This document shows positions 43,808 to 52,459 of a DNA stretch of 64,000 nucleotides, in pieces. Within the stretch, counting starts at the first letter, position 1. The number at the start of each line of letters is the position of its first letter. This stretch comes from Ruania alkalisoli. Lineage in GTDB: Bacteria; Actinomycetota; Actinomycetes; Actinomycetales; Beutenbergiaceae. A model generated the notes under the pieces. That model was given only the letters and a program-made list of their open reading frames with translations, ran no database searches and was not told where the DNA came from. Both the position numbers and the translations under genes were made by a program. The DNA is taken from the NCBI RefSeq assembly GCF_014960965.1, contig NZ_CP063169.1, forward strand, positions 839,581-903,580. The letters run 5' to 3'.

Positions 43808-45327
43808 CGTCGACGGATCACATCGACTGGCACCGTCTGCACCGCATCACGCCGGTCCTGAACGCGTGGAAGGTCGCCGCGGGGCTTTTCGCGGTCTTCG
43901 TGTGGCAGTCGGCCGACCAACTCGGTGAGCTCGACCTCGCCGTCACCACACTGCTGCTGATCGTCGCCGGGGTCATCGTGCTCGGGGCGCTGCTCGGTCT
44001 CGGCTTCTCCGCCCTGGCGTGGTCACGTACCAAGTACGGCATCACCGAGGACAGCATCTTTCTCCACTCCGGCGTGCTGTTCCGGCAGCAGCGCCACGTG
44101 CGCCTGGACCGCCTGCAGACGGTGGACGTCACCCAACCGCTGCTGGCGCGGTTCACCGGTTTCGCGGCGCTGAAGATCGAGAGTGCCGGAGGTGCAGGCT
44201 CCAACCTGACACTGGCTTATTTGCGCGAGGACGAGGCGCAACGGCTGCGCAACGAGCTCCTCGCCCGGGCTGCCGGGGTGCGGATGGAGACCGACGAGGC
44301 CGGCGTGCAGCACGCACCGGCAGCGCCGGAGATGCACCTGTACACCCTCTCCCCGGGTCGCCTCGTCGGATCCCTTGCGCTCTCCGGCGGGATCGTCACG
44401 ATGCTCGTGGCAGCCGTCGGCCTCGTGCTCATCGCCATCGTCACCGAGAACCTCTCCTCGGTGTTCGCGATGGGTGCCCCGCTGATCGGTGCCGCTGCCT
44501 ACTTCTGGAGCCGGTTCGCGGGCGAGTTCTCCTTCCGGGTGGCCACCTCGCCCGACGGCATCCGCATCCGTCAAGGTCTGCTCGAGTCCAAGGCTCGCAC
44601 CGTCCCGCCCGGCCGGGTCCAGGCCATCCGGCTGGCCCAGCCGCCGCTGTGGCGGTTCAAGGGCTGGTGGCGGATCACTGTCAACATCGCCGGTTACGGA
44701 GCGGAGGAGACCACCGGTACCGTGCTCTTCCCGGTGGCCACCGAGGCCGAGGCGGCACATCTGCTCTCTCTCGTTCACCCCGATCTCGGGGACGAGCGGC
44801 CGCTGGAGGTCCTCCGCGCCGGCCTGACCGGGGACGGTGACGAGGAGGGTTTCCAGCACACCCCTGCGCGGGCGTGGTGGCTGGATCCCCTCACTTGGCG
44901 GCGCACCGGGATGCGTATGACTGGCACGGCTGTGCTGCTGCGCACCGGCCGGTGGTGGCGTTCTCTCGTTCTCGTCCCGCACGAGCGCATCCAGTCGCTC
45001 GGCGTCGCTCAAGGGCCGTGGGAGCGCAAGCTCGACCTGATGACCTTCTCGATCCACTCCACGCCCGGCCCCGTCACGCCGACGGTGCACCACCAGGACG
45101 CCGAGGCGACCAGTCTTCTGCTGGCTGAGATGACCCGTCGCGCCCGGAACGCTCGCCGCAGCGCCGGCCCCGAGCGCTGGATGACGCCGACCGAGGAGGG
45201 ATCCGGGGCGCTGCACGAGGGTCGCGGCTTCGGCGGCGTTCTCCCGTCCCGCGTGGTCAGTTCTGCCGGGGTCCTCCCGGCCTCGCCTCGGGCCCTGACG
45301 GATGATCCTGGGAGAATGGCCACGTGA
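43804..45327 (+). CDS. Bacterial PH-domain membrane protein, YdbT type
   Basis: A 507-residue membrane protein with repeated bPH2 domains. Helices lie near 20-60 and 190-235. PH-like blocks appear at about 75-145 (SIFLHSGVLFRQQRHVRLDRLQTVDV), 255-320 (IRIRQGLLESKARTVPPGRVQAIRL) and 385-450 (LLRTGRWWRSLVLVPHERIQSL), giving three copies. The tail is disordered. It pairs with the preceding YdbS-like protein. The function in actinobacteria is unknown. It overlaps the next gene by four bases. Confidence 0.82.
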   Translation: MTSTDHIDWHRLHRITPVLNAWKVAAGLFAVFVWQSADQLGELDLAVTTLLLIVAGVIVLGALLGLGFSALAWSRTKYGITEDSIFLHSGVLFRQQRHVRLDRLQTVDVTQPLLARFTGFAALKIESAGGAGSNLTLAYLREDEAQRLRNELLARAAGVRMETDEAGVQHAPAAPEMHLYTLSPGRLVGSLALSGGIVTMLVAAVGLVLIAIVTENLSSVFAMGAPLIGAAAYFWSRFAGEFSFRVATSPDGIRIRQGLLESKARTVPPGRVQAIRLAQPPLWRFKGWWRITVNIAGYGAEETTGTVLFPVATEAEAAHLLSLVHPDLGDERPLEVLRAGLTGDGDEEGFQHTPARAWWLDPLTWRRTGMRMTGTAVLLRTGRWWRSLVLVPHERIQSLGVAQGPWERKLDLMTFSIHSTPGPVTPTVHHQDAEATSLLLAEMTRRARNARRSAGPERWMTPTEEGSGALHEGRGFGGVLPSRVVSSAGVLPASPRALTDDPGRMAT

Positions 45328-47141
45328 GCTCCCGTCCTGGCCGCCTCGGTGTCGGCATCGTCGGAGCCGGGCGCGTGGGGGCGGTACTGGCGAGCGCGCT
45401 GCGGGCCACCGGCCACGCCGTCGTGGGGGCCAGTGGTGCATCCGAGGAGACGCGCGAGCGGATCGAGGTGCTCCTGCCGAACGTTCCGGTGCTCGACGTG
45501 CGCGATGTCGTAGAGCGCAGCGAGCTGGTGCTGCTCACCGTTCCCGACGACGTCCTGGGCGACCTCGTCGCGGGCCTCGCCCGGCTGGGTGCCTTCCAGC
45601 CTGGGCAACTCGTGGTGCATACTGCCGGCCGGTACGGCGTCGGTGTCCTGGCCCCGGCGCGGGCTTGCGGTGCGATCCCGCTCGCGATCCACCCGGCGAT
45701 GACGTTCACCGGCACCAGCGTCGACCTGAGCAGACTGGATGGGCTGCCCTTCGCAGTGACCGCCGACCCGCCGGTGCTGCCCATCGCCCAGGCTCTCGTG
45801 GTCGAGCTCGGGGGAGAGCCAATCGTCTTGCCGGAGGAGGCGCGTGCGCTCTACCACGCGGCTCTAGCGCACGGGGCCAACCACCTGGTCACCCTGACGA
45901 GCCAAGCGATGCGGGTGCTGACGGCCGCCGGGGTGAGTGATGCGGGAAGGCTGCTCACGCCGCTGCTCTCGGCAGCCCTCGACGGCGCACTGCGCGGTGG
46001 CGAAGTCACACTCACCGGGCCGGTGGCGCGCGGAGACTCCGGCACGGTGGCCGAGCACCTGGCGGCGCTCGCGGGGATCGTGGCGGCCGATCCCACGCTG
46101 GTGGACGTCCCGGAGACCTATGTCGCCCTCGCGCGGGCGACGGTGCAACGCACACTGGCGGGTCGGCGCATCTCCGAGCCGGCCGCCACGCGACTGCTCG
46201 ACGTCCTGGACCCGGTGACAGATCCGGCGACGGACCACGAGGTGGAGGGCGGGAGCGGAACCGAGGTCGTCAGGACGGTGGCGCAGCTACGGCAGCGACG
46301 GGAATCGTGGAACCAGCCGGTCGCCGTCGTGATGACGATGGGTGCCCTGCACGAGGGGCACCTGGAGCTGGTGCGTGTGGCGCGAACACTCGCCCCCCGA
46401 GTGATCGTGACCATCTTCGTGAACCCGTTGCAGTTCGGCGCGGGTGAGGACCTGGATGCCTACCCGCGCACTCTCGACGCCGACGTCGAGGTGCTGCGTC
46501 AGGAGGGGGTGGACCTGGTCTTCGCCCCTCCGGAGTCCGAGATGTACCCCGACGGCGCACCTCAGGTCACGATGACGGCCGGCCACATGGGGGAGGTGCT
46601 GGAGGGAGCCGACCGCCCGGGCCACTTCGACGGCATGCTCACCGTGGTGGGCAAGCTGTTGCACCTGACCCGTGCGGACATTGCGATGTTCGGGCAGAAG
46701 GATGCCCAGCAGCTGGCACTCGTACGGCGAATGGTCTCCGACCAGAACATCCCGGTGCGGATCGAGGCAGTACCGATCGTGCGCGAGCCGGATGGACTGG
46801 CGATGTCCAGCCGCAACGCCTACCTGGACGAGGCGGAACGCGCTGCGGCACTGGTGCTCTCGCGGGCGGTGGCTGCCGGTGCGCAGGCCGCGGCCGACGG
46901 GAGTACCGTGGACGACGTGCTCGCGGCGGCTCAGCGCATACTGGACGAACGGGACCGGGATCTGGTTCGCCCCTCGTACCTGGAGCTCGTGGACGAACAC
47001 ACGATGACCGCGTGGGGTGAGCGGCACCCTGACGGGCGATCACCGAGCAGGGCCCTACTCGTCGTGGCGGCCCGGGTGGGCGCGACGCGTCTGATCGATA
47101 ACGCGGTGGTCTCCTGGCCACTGCAGGAAGAGGCACGATGA
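45324..47141 (+). CDS. panC: Fusion of DUF2520 Rossmann oxidoreductase and pantothenate synthetase
   Basis: A 605-residue fusion. Residues of about 8-290 form a 6-phosphogluconate-dehydrogenase-like unit: the dinucleotide motif [17 protein letters not shown], then an all-helical DUF2520 half ([17 protein letters not shown]). Residues of about 315-600 are pantothenate synthetase, joining pantoate and beta-alanine with ATP, shown by [23 protein letters not shown] and [10 protein letters not shown] linker of about 25 residues lies between, and the frame is uninterrupted. In other actinobacteria the two halves are usually separate neighbouring genes. panD follows with a four-base overlap, so beta-alanine supply is co-expressed. 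Confidence 0.93.
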   Translation: MSSRPGRLGVGIVGAGRVGAVLASALRATGHAVVGASGASEETRERIEVLLPNVPVLDVRDVVERSELVLLTVPDDVLGDLVAGLARLGAFQPGQLVVHTAGRYGVGVLAPARACGAIPLAIHPAMTFTGTSVDLSRLDGLPFAVTADPPVLPIAQALVVELGGEPIVLPEEARALYHAALAHGANHLVTLTSQAMRVLTAAGVSDAGRLLTPLLSAALDGALRGGEVTLTGPVARGDSGTVAEHLAALAGIVAADPTLVDVPETYVALARATVQRTLAGRRISEPAATRLLDVLDPVTDPATDHEVEGGSGTEVVRTVAQLRQRRESWNQPVAVVMTMGALHEGHLELVRVARTLAPRVIVTIFVNPLQFGAGEDLDAYPRTLDADVEVLRQEGVDLVFAPPESEMYPDGAPQVTMTAGHMGEVLEGADRPGHFDGMLTVVGKLLHLTRADIAMFGQKDAQQLALVRRMVSDQNIPVRIEAVPIVREPDGLAMSSRNAYLDEAERAAALVLSRAVAAGAQAAADGSTVDDVLAAAQRILDERDRDLVRPSYLELVDEHTMTAWGERHPDGRSPSRALLVVAARVGATRLIDNAVVSWPLQEEAR

Positions 47142-47581
47142 CCGGGATGCTGAGGCCGATGATGGTGGGCAAGATCCACCGCGCCACGGTGACGCAGGCC
47201 GATCTGAACTATGTGGGATCGATCACGGTCGACGCCGAGCTGCTTGAGGCTGCCGACCTGCCCGAAGGGCACCAGGTCGACGTGGTCGACATCACGAACG
47301 GATCCCGGCTGACGACGTACGTGATCGCCGGTGAGCGAGGGGCCGGGCAGATCTGCATCAACGGCGCGGCCGCGCACCTCGTGCACCCTGGCGACCTGGT
47401 GATCATCATCGCCTACGGGCTGATGCCCGATGCCGAGGCCCGCACCTATGCCCCTCCGGTGGTGCACGTGGATGCGCAGAACAAGATCCGCTCTCTCGGT
47501 CATGATCCGGGAGCGGTCGGACCGGGCAGTGGTCTGGCCACGGCCGCCGTCCCGTGGCACTCGAGCACGTCGTTACGATGA
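47138..47581 (+). CDS. panD: Aspartate 1-decarboxylase
   Basis: A 147-residue pyruvoyl enzyme that makes beta-alanine from aspartate for pantothenate synthesis. The self-cleavage site is YVGS-ITVD, with Ser28 becoming the pyruvoyl group. [30 protein letters not shown] is the other conserved stretch, given here in outline only by its ends GERGAGQ and VIIIAYG. Starting at the second ATG (47147) would put the Ser at the usual position 25, so both starts are possible; the AGGAAGAGG site fits the first. It directly follows panC and precedes lysS by four bases. Confidence 0.95.
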   Translation: MTGMLRPMMVGKIHRATVTQADLNYVGSITVDAELLEAADLPEGHQVDVVDITNGSRLTTYVIAGERGAGQICINGAAAHLVHPGDLVIIIAYGLMPDAEARTYAPPVVHVDAQNKIRSLGHDPGAVGPGSGLATAAVPWHSSTSLR

Positions 47582-47585
47582 CCGG

Positions 47586-49109
47586 GTGAACACCGAGAAC
47601 TCGCCCCAGCAGCCCCCGGCAACGGACGTCGACGTCCCCGAGCAGGTGCGGGTGCGGCTGGAGAAGCGGGCCCGGATCCTCGACGAGGGCGGTCAGGCCT
47701 ACCCCGTCTCAGTGCCGGTCACCCACACGATCGCGGCGATCCGCGAGGCCTATGACGGCACGCTGGAGGCTGGGGAAGAGACTCAGGACGTGGTCGGCGT
47801 CGCCGGGCGCGTGGTGTTCCAGCGCAACACCGGCAAACTGTGTTTTGCGACCTTGCAGGACGGTGAGGGCCGCACCCTGCAGGTGATGCTCTCCCAGCGC
47901 GAGGTCGGGGCCGACTCCCTGGCCGCGTTCAAGGCCGATGTCGATCTCGGTGACCACCTCTTCGCTCACGGACGCGTGATCGTTTCCCGCACGGGGGAAC
48001 TCTCGGTCTTCGCTGATGACTGGCGGCTTGCCGCCAAGGCGATCCGACCCCTGCCGGTGCTGCACAAGGAGAGCTCGGAGGAGAACCGCGTGCGGCGCCG
48101 TCACGTCGATCTGATCGCCCGCCCGGCGGCGCGCGAGATGGTGCGCACCCGGGCGGCCGTGATGCGATCCTTGCGGGAGTCCTTTCACCAGCGGGACTTC
48201 CTCGAGATCGAGACTCCGATGCTGCAGACGATGCACGGAGGGGCCAGTGCGCGCCCATTCGTCACGCACATGAATGCCTACGACATCGATCTGTACCTGC
48301 GGATCGCACCGGAACTGTTCCTCAAGCGAGCCGTGGTCGGTGGAGTGGAGCGGGTCTTCGAGATCAATCGGAACTTCCGCAACGAAGGTGCCGATTCTTC
48401 ACATTCGCCCGAGTTTGCGATGCTCGAGGCGTATGAGGCCTATGGCGATTACAACACCATGGCCACCTTGACCCAGGATCTCGTCGTCACCGCCGCTCGG
48501 GACGCCCTCGGAACGACGGTCGTCACCTTGCCCGACGGTAGCGAGTACGACCTCGGGGGAGAGTGGAAAGACATCCAGCTCTACCCTTCACTCTCGGACG
48601 CTTGCGGCGAAGAGATCACCCCGCACACGCCACTGGCCCATCTGCTCACATTGGCGGAGCGGGCCGACATCTCCCTCGACGAGAAGACCGCCACCCCGGG
48701 CAAGGTCGTCGAAGAGCTCTGGGAGCACTTTGTCGGCGACGATCTATATGCGCCGACGTTCGTGCGTGACTTTCCGCTTGATACCTCTCCGCTCACGCGC
48801 GCCCACCGCTCGCAGGAGGGTGTGGTGGAGAAATGGGACCTCTACGTGCGCGGATTCGAGCTCGCCACGGCATACTCCGAGCTGGTCGACCCTGTGGTGC
48901 AGCGGGAACGGTTCGAACAGCAGGCTCGGCTGGCTGCCCGTGGCGATGCTGAGGCGATGCAGGTGGACGAGGAGTTCCTGCAGGCGATGGAACACGGAAT
49001 GCCCCCGTCGGGCGGTATGGGAATGGGGATCGATCGGCTCCTGATGGCTCTGACGGGTCACGGTATACGTGAGACGATCACCTTCCCGCTGGTCAAGCCG
49101 CGATCATGA
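47586..49109 (+). CDS. lysS: Lysyl-tRNA synthetase, class II
   Basis: A 507-residue enzyme that charges tRNA-Lys. The N-terminal OB-fold anticodon-binding domain covers about 60-165. The catalytic core follows with motif 2 [13 protein letters not shown], then [13 protein letters not shown], and motif 3 [15 protein letters not shown] near the end. GTG 47586 is used; the frame extends upstream into panD without a better site. In Micrococcales lysS sits between panD and lsr2, as here. Its stop overlaps a small membrane-protein gene as ATGA. Confidence 0.95.
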   Translation: MNTENSPQQPPATDVDVPEQVRVRLEKRARILDEGGQAYPVSVPVTHTIAAIREAYDGTLEAGEETQDVVGVAGRVVFQRNTGKLCFATLQDGEGRTLQVMLSQREVGADSLAAFKADVDLGDHLFAHGRVIVSRTGELSVFADDWRLAAKAIRPLPVLHKESSEENRVRRRHVDLIARPAAREMVRTRAAVMRSLRESFHQRDFLEIETPMLQTMHGGASARPFVTHMNAYDIDLYLRIAPELFLKRAVVGGVERVFEINRNFRNEGADSSHSPEFAMLEAYEAYGDYNTMATLTQDLVVTAARDALGTTVVTLPDGSEYDLGGEWKDIQLYPSLSDACGEEITPHTPLAHLLTLAERADISLDEKTATPGKVVEELWEHFVGDDLYAPTFVRDFPLDTSPLTRAHRSQEGVVEKWDLYVRGFELATAYSELVDPVVQRERFEQQARLAARGDAEAMQVDEEFLQAMEHGMPPSGGMGMGIDRLLMALTGHGIRETITFPLVKPRS

Positions 49110-49282
49110 CCGCCGGCGATCTCGTCGCAGCTATTGCGCCTTCCCTCGGGCTCGCAGTGCTGTTCACGATCGTCATTCGGGCGATCGTGCAGGCAGATCG
49201 AAGAGAGCGACGAGCGCAGGCGCGCCTCGAGCAGGAACGAGCCGACCGAGAGCCAGGGGAATCTCACCCGGAAAACTTTTGA
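49106..49282 (+). CDS. Small membrane protein between lysS and lsr2
   Basis: A 58-residue protein read directly from the sequence. A hydrophobic N-terminal helix (about 5-29: [20 protein letters not shown]) is followed by a highly charged helix (about 30-52: [19 protein letters not shown]), then a short tail ending PENF. The ATG overlaps the lysS stop as ATGA, so it is translationally coupled. The single-helix-plus-charged-coil layout matches small conserved actinobacterial proteins of unknown function. The lsr2 promoter -35 overlaps its stop codon. Confidence 0.7.
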   Translation: MTAGDLVAAIAPSLGLAVLFTIVIRAIVQADRRERRAQARLEQERADREPGESHPENF

Positions 49283-49308
49283 CATCAATGCCATCGTCGT
49301 GCGATTCT
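49279..49308 (+). promoter_or_regulatory. lsr2 promoter
   Basis: A perfect TTGACA -35 (49279-49284) and a GATTCT -10 (49303-49308) with an 18-base spacer. The -35 overlaps the stop of the small membrane-protein gene. The leader to the lsr2 ATG would be about 38 bases and contains AAAGGAA as ribosome site. Confidence 0.6.
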
Positions 49309-49351
49309 TTCAGGGAAAGGCGAATATCGCGCGTTCGAAAGGAATGTTGAC

Positions 49352-49681
49352 ATGGCACAGAAGGTACGCGTGCTCCTCATCGATGACATCGATGGTTCGG
49401 ACGCCGAAGAGACGGTCACGTTCGCGCTCGATGGGGTGACCTACGAGATCGACCTCAATGCCAAGAATGCAGCGAAGCTGCGTGATGATCTGGCGCCGTG
49501 GGTCGGCTCCGCCCGTCGCTCAGGTGGACGTAAGGTCTCCGGCCGGAAGGTTGGCGGATCGCGCTCGGGCAGCTCTGATGCCCAGAAGATCCGTGAATGG
49601 GCCAAGGCGAATGGTTACCAGGTGAGCGACCGTGGCCGGGTCTCGGCCGAGATTCGTGAGGCGTACGCCAAGGCGCACTGA
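49352..49681 (+). CDS. lsr2: Lsr2 nucleoid-associated silencing protein
   Basis: A 109-residue histone-like protein that bridges DNA and silences A/T-rich, often foreign, genes. The N-terminal oligomerisation domain begins MAQKVRVLLIDDIDGSDAEE. A basic Ser/Gly linker (about 50-75) contains RRSGGRKVSGRK. The C-terminal DNA-binding domain includes IREWAKANGYQVSDRGRVS, with the AT-hook-like RGR. Length and layout are typical. It has its own promoter, overlapping the upstream gene, and is followed by a hairpin. Confidence 0.97.
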   Translation: MAQKVRVLLIDDIDGSDAEETVTFALDGVTYEIDLNAKNAAKLRDDLAPWVGSARRSGGRKVSGRKVGGSRSGSSDAQKIREWAKANGYQVSDRGRVSAEIREAYAKAH

Positions 49682-49700
49682 CCCGCATCTCATTGCACGT

Positions 49701-49736
49701 CATGGCATCCCACTGTGCGTATGGTGGGGTGCCATG
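49701..49736 (+). terminator. Hairpin after lsr2 / before the lactonase gene
   Basis: A 13-base-pair stem with one G-T wobble (49701-49713 with 49724-49736) and a ten-base loop starts 20 bases after the lsr2 stop. No T run follows, so it is either a weak intrinsic terminator for lsr2 or a structure in the leader of the next gene, whose ATG is 17 bases downstream. Confidence 0.5.
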
Positions 49737-49753
49737 ACTGTATCGAGGCCATC

Positions 49754-50761
49754 ATGAGCGTGAATCATCTCCTGGGTACCAATGGAACTGGTCCTGGCCA
49801 CGGGATCTGGCGGGTGAGTGCGACAGACCTGTCCAGCTGGTCGCAGGCGGTCCCTGAGCTCGTCGCCGAGGCACCTGCCCCGACCTACCTCGCGATCCAT
49901 CCTTCGGCCGAGCGGGTCTACGCCGTCGGTGAAGGAGCGGACGGAACAGTGGCGTCCTTCGATATCCGCGCCGACTGTTCACTGCGTCGGACGGCGCGGG
50001 TCGCGACCGGTGGTTCCTCGGCCTGCCATGTGCTCGTGCACCCGTGGGGTCAGTGGCTCTATGTGGCGAACTACGGCAACGGGGTTGCCTGTGCAGTCCG
50101 GCTGGACGAGGCCGGCGACGTCACCGACGAGGTCATCCTGTTGCCTCACCAGGGCAGCGGCCCGGTGTCGGATCGCCAGGATCACCCCCACGCACACTTC
50201 TGCGCGCTCAGCGAGGGCGGTGGCTGGCTGCTCGTCGCCGATCTGGGCACCGATCACCTCCGTGCCTACCCGCTCGAGAACGGTCGACCCGTCGAGCCCC
50301 CCGTCCTGACCGAGCTGCCCGCTGGCTGCGGCCCCCGGCATGTGGCCAGCCGGGCCGGCTACCTCTATGTGGCCGGTGAGCTCAGTGGTGAGGTCCTCAC
50401 CCTGTCCTGGGACGAAGGGACTGGGCAAGGCCAGGTGCTGCACCAGGAGGCGGCATCCGGTGCCGAGGGCCTGCACCAGCTCTCCCACATCGAACGTCGC
50501 GGAAACTTCCTCTACGTCGGCGTGCGTGGCACCGATACGCTCTCAACTCTGGAGATTGCCGCCGACGGGGCCTCGGTGCGCCGCGTTGCGGAGGTTTCCA
50601 CGGCCGCCTGGCCACGTCATCATGCGGTCACCGAGGACGCTGTGATCGTGGCGGGCCAGCACGCCGATCAGCTGGCGGTCCATCCACTGGTCGACGGCAT
50701 CCCCGCGGAGATCGTCACTGAGCTGGAGCTGCCTGCTCCGATGTGCGTCCTCCCACTGTGA
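49754..50761 (+). CDS. Lactonase-family beta-propeller protein
   Basis: A 335-residue seven-bladed beta-propeller of the 6-phosphogluconolactonase-like family (PF10282 type). Repeating blade motifs include YLAIHPSAERVYAVGE, CHVLVHPWGQWLYVANY and PRHVASRAGYLYVAGE, and DHPHAHFCAL is a conserved loop. Members hydrolyse sugar lactones such as 6-phosphogluconolactone, but many lack a proven substrate. ATG 49754 (MSVNHLLGTNGTG) is preceded by GAGG; an upstream frame adds a Cys-rich lead that looks artificial. No signal peptide, so it is cytoplasmic. Confidence 0.83.
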   Translation: MSVNHLLGTNGTGPGHGIWRVSATDLSSWSQAVPELVAEAPAPTYLAIHPSAERVYAVGEGADGTVASFDIRADCSLRRTARVATGGSSACHVLVHPWGQWLYVANYGNGVACAVRLDEAGDVTDEVILLPHQGSGPVSDRQDHPHAHFCALSEGGGWLLVADLGTDHLRAYPLENGRPVEPPVLTELPAGCGPRHVASRAGYLYVAGELSGEVLTLSWDEGTGQGQVLHQEAASGAEGLHQLSHIERRGNFLYVGVRGTDTLSTLEIAADGASVRRVAEVSTAAWPRHHAVTEDAVIVAGQHADQLAVHPLVDGIPAEIVTELELPAPMCVLPL

Positions 50762-50793
50762 CGACACCGGTGTAGGTACGGCAGACTGGAACC

Positions 50794-51531
50794 ATGACCT
50801 ACACCCTGGTACTGCTCCGCCACGGCGAGAGCGAATGGAACGCCAAGAACCTGTTCACCGGCTGGGTCGACGTGCCCCTCTCCGAGAAGGGCATCGAAGA
50901 GGCCCGGCGCGGAGGGCGGCTGCTCACCGACGCCGGTGTGCTGCCCGATGTGCTGCACACCTCGCTCCTTCGTCGCGCGATCACCACAGCGAATCTCGCC
51001 CTCGACGCCGCCGACCGCCACTGGATCCCGGTCAAGCGCTCCTGGCGGCTGAACGAGCGCCACTACGGGGCCCTGCAGGGCAAGGACAAGAAGCAGATTC
51101 GTGACGAGTTCGGTGAAGAGCAGTTCATGACCTGGCGCCGCTCCTACGACGTGCCGCCGCCATCCATCGAGCACGGGTCGGAGTACTCCCAGGACGCTGA
51201 CCCGAGGTATGCCGGCGAGCCGATTCCGGACACCGAGTGCCTCAAGGACGTGCTCGCGCGCGCCCTGCCGTACTGGGAGTCCGAGGTGGTGCCCGACCTG
51301 AAGGAGGGCAAGGTGGTGCTCGTGGCGGCGCACGGCAACTCCCTGCGGGCCATCATCAAGCACCTCGACGGAATCGACGACGAGACGATCGCCGGCCTGA
51401 ACGTCCCCACCGGTATCCCGCTGCTCTATGAGCTCGACGAGGAACTGCGCCCCCTGAACCCGGGCGGCCGCTACCTCGACCCGGAGGCGGCCAAGGAAGC
51501 CATCGCGGCCGTGGCCAATCAGGGGCGCTGA
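50794..51531 (+). CDS. gpmA: 2,3-bisphosphoglycerate-dependent phosphoglycerate mutase
   Basis: A 245-residue glycolytic enzyme that interconverts 3- and 2-phosphoglycerate through a phosphohistidine. The RHGESEWN motif places the active His at residue 10, [14 protein letters not shown] follows, and the second catalytic His lies in [15 protein letters not shown] near residue 183. Length and motifs are standard. A strong hairpin terminator follows the gene, and phoU converges from the other side. Confidence 0.97.
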   Translation: MTYTLVLLRHGESEWNAKNLFTGWVDVPLSEKGIEEARRGGRLLTDAGVLPDVLHTSLLRRAITTANLALDAADRHWIPVKRSWRLNERHYGALQGKDKKQIRDEFGEEQFMTWRRSYDVPPPSIEHGSEYSQDADPRYAGEPIPDTECLKDVLARALPYWESEVVPDLKEGKVVLVAAHGNSLRAIIKHLDGIDDETIAGLNVPTGIPLLYELDEELRPLNPGGRYLDPEAAKEAIAAVANQGR

Positions 51532-51552
51532 CCGAACCTTCAGCACGCACAC

Positions 51553-51598
51553 AACGACGACGGCGCCCACCTCGCGGGAGGTGGGCGCCGTCGTCGTT
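51553..51598. terminator. Bidirectional terminator between gpmA and phoU
   Basis: A perfect 21-base-pair stem (51553-51573 with 51578-51598) closed by the loop GCGG. It lies between convergent genes, 21 bases after gpmA and 27 bases beyond the phoU stop. Symmetry lets it end both transcripts. The flanking A and T bases are few. Confidence 0.85.
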
Positions 51599-51625
51599 CT
51601 TGCGGAGCGTGTCCAGCCGGGCCGG

Positions 51626-52282
51626 TCAGTCTGAGGACACGCCGTCCAGATCACCCGTCACGAGGTAGGAGATGCGCTGTGCGACCGAGACGGCGTGGTC
51701 ACCGAAGCGCTCGTAGAAGCGGGCCAGCAGCGTGACGTCCACCGTCTCGGTGGTCGTACCCCGCCAGTCCGGGGACAGTGTGGTCGTGAAGGTGCGCTGG
51801 TGCAGCTCGTCGAGCTGCTTGTCGTCGGACTCGATCGCGGCCGCCAGCTCGAGATCGTGGCTCTCGAGCAGGGCCACGATGTCGGTGGCGGCCCGGTTCG
51901 CCGCCTCGGCGAGGGCAGCGAATGTCTCCCGCGCCTGCTCTGGGATCGCCTGTTCTGGGTAGCGCATCCGCGTCACCTGGGCGATGTGGCGAGCGAGGTC
52001 GCCCATTCGCTCGATCGAGGCACTGATCCGCAGTCCGGAGACGATGACACGCAGGTCTGTGGCCACCGGCTGCTGCCGGGCGAGCAAGGTCACGCAGCGC
52101 TCGTCGAGCTCGGCCTCGATGGCATCGATCGCGTCATCGGCGGCGATGACCTGCTCGGCCAGCTGAAGGTCCGCGGATGCCAGCGCCGTGGAGGCATCGC
52201 GGACCCCGGCCTGGACGTGCCGGGCCATCTGCAGCAGCCCTTCACCGACCTGTTCCAGTTCCTGCTCGAAGATCGCTCGCAC
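51626..52282 (-). CDS. phoU: Phosphate transport system regulator PhoU
   Basis: A 218-residue all-helical protein with two PhoU repeats (about 10-100 and 115-205). The metal-binding helix motifs ERMGDLARHIAQV and ERFGDHAVSVAQ occur in equivalent positions. PhoU links the phosphate importer to the sensor kinase and represses the phosphate response when phosphate is ample. It is divergent from senX3-regX3, the usual actinobacterial arrangement. Its leader to senX3 is about 175 bases. Confidence 0.95.
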   Translation of the reverse strand: MRAIFEQELEQVGEGLLQMARHVQAGVRDASTALASADLQLAEQVIAADDAIDAIEAELDERCVTLLARQQPVATDLRVIVSGLRISASIERMGDLARHIAQVTRMRYPEQAIPEQARETFAALAEAANRAATDIVALLESHDLELAAAIESDDKQLDELHQRTFTTTLSPDWRGTTTETVDVTLLARFYERFGDHAVSVAQRISYLVTGDLDGVSSD

Positions 52283-52459
52283 CGTCGTCCGTCCTCTCGT
52301 CCTGCGCCCGTCCGGGCACGTGCAGCGTCCATTCCACTACATCCGCACCCCTTACAGTCTCACGGCCGGGTGAATACCTGGTGCCGAGAAGGTGAACATC
52401 GCCCCGCCCGGACAGCGCCAGTGCGGACCGGCTTCCCCGCTGCGTCTAGTCTGGCGGCT

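Noticed and set aside
46220-46320. Frameshift between a DUF2520 gene and panC
   Set aside because: The reading frame passes through the linker without a stop and codon use stays normal, so a true fusion is more likely than a broken junction.
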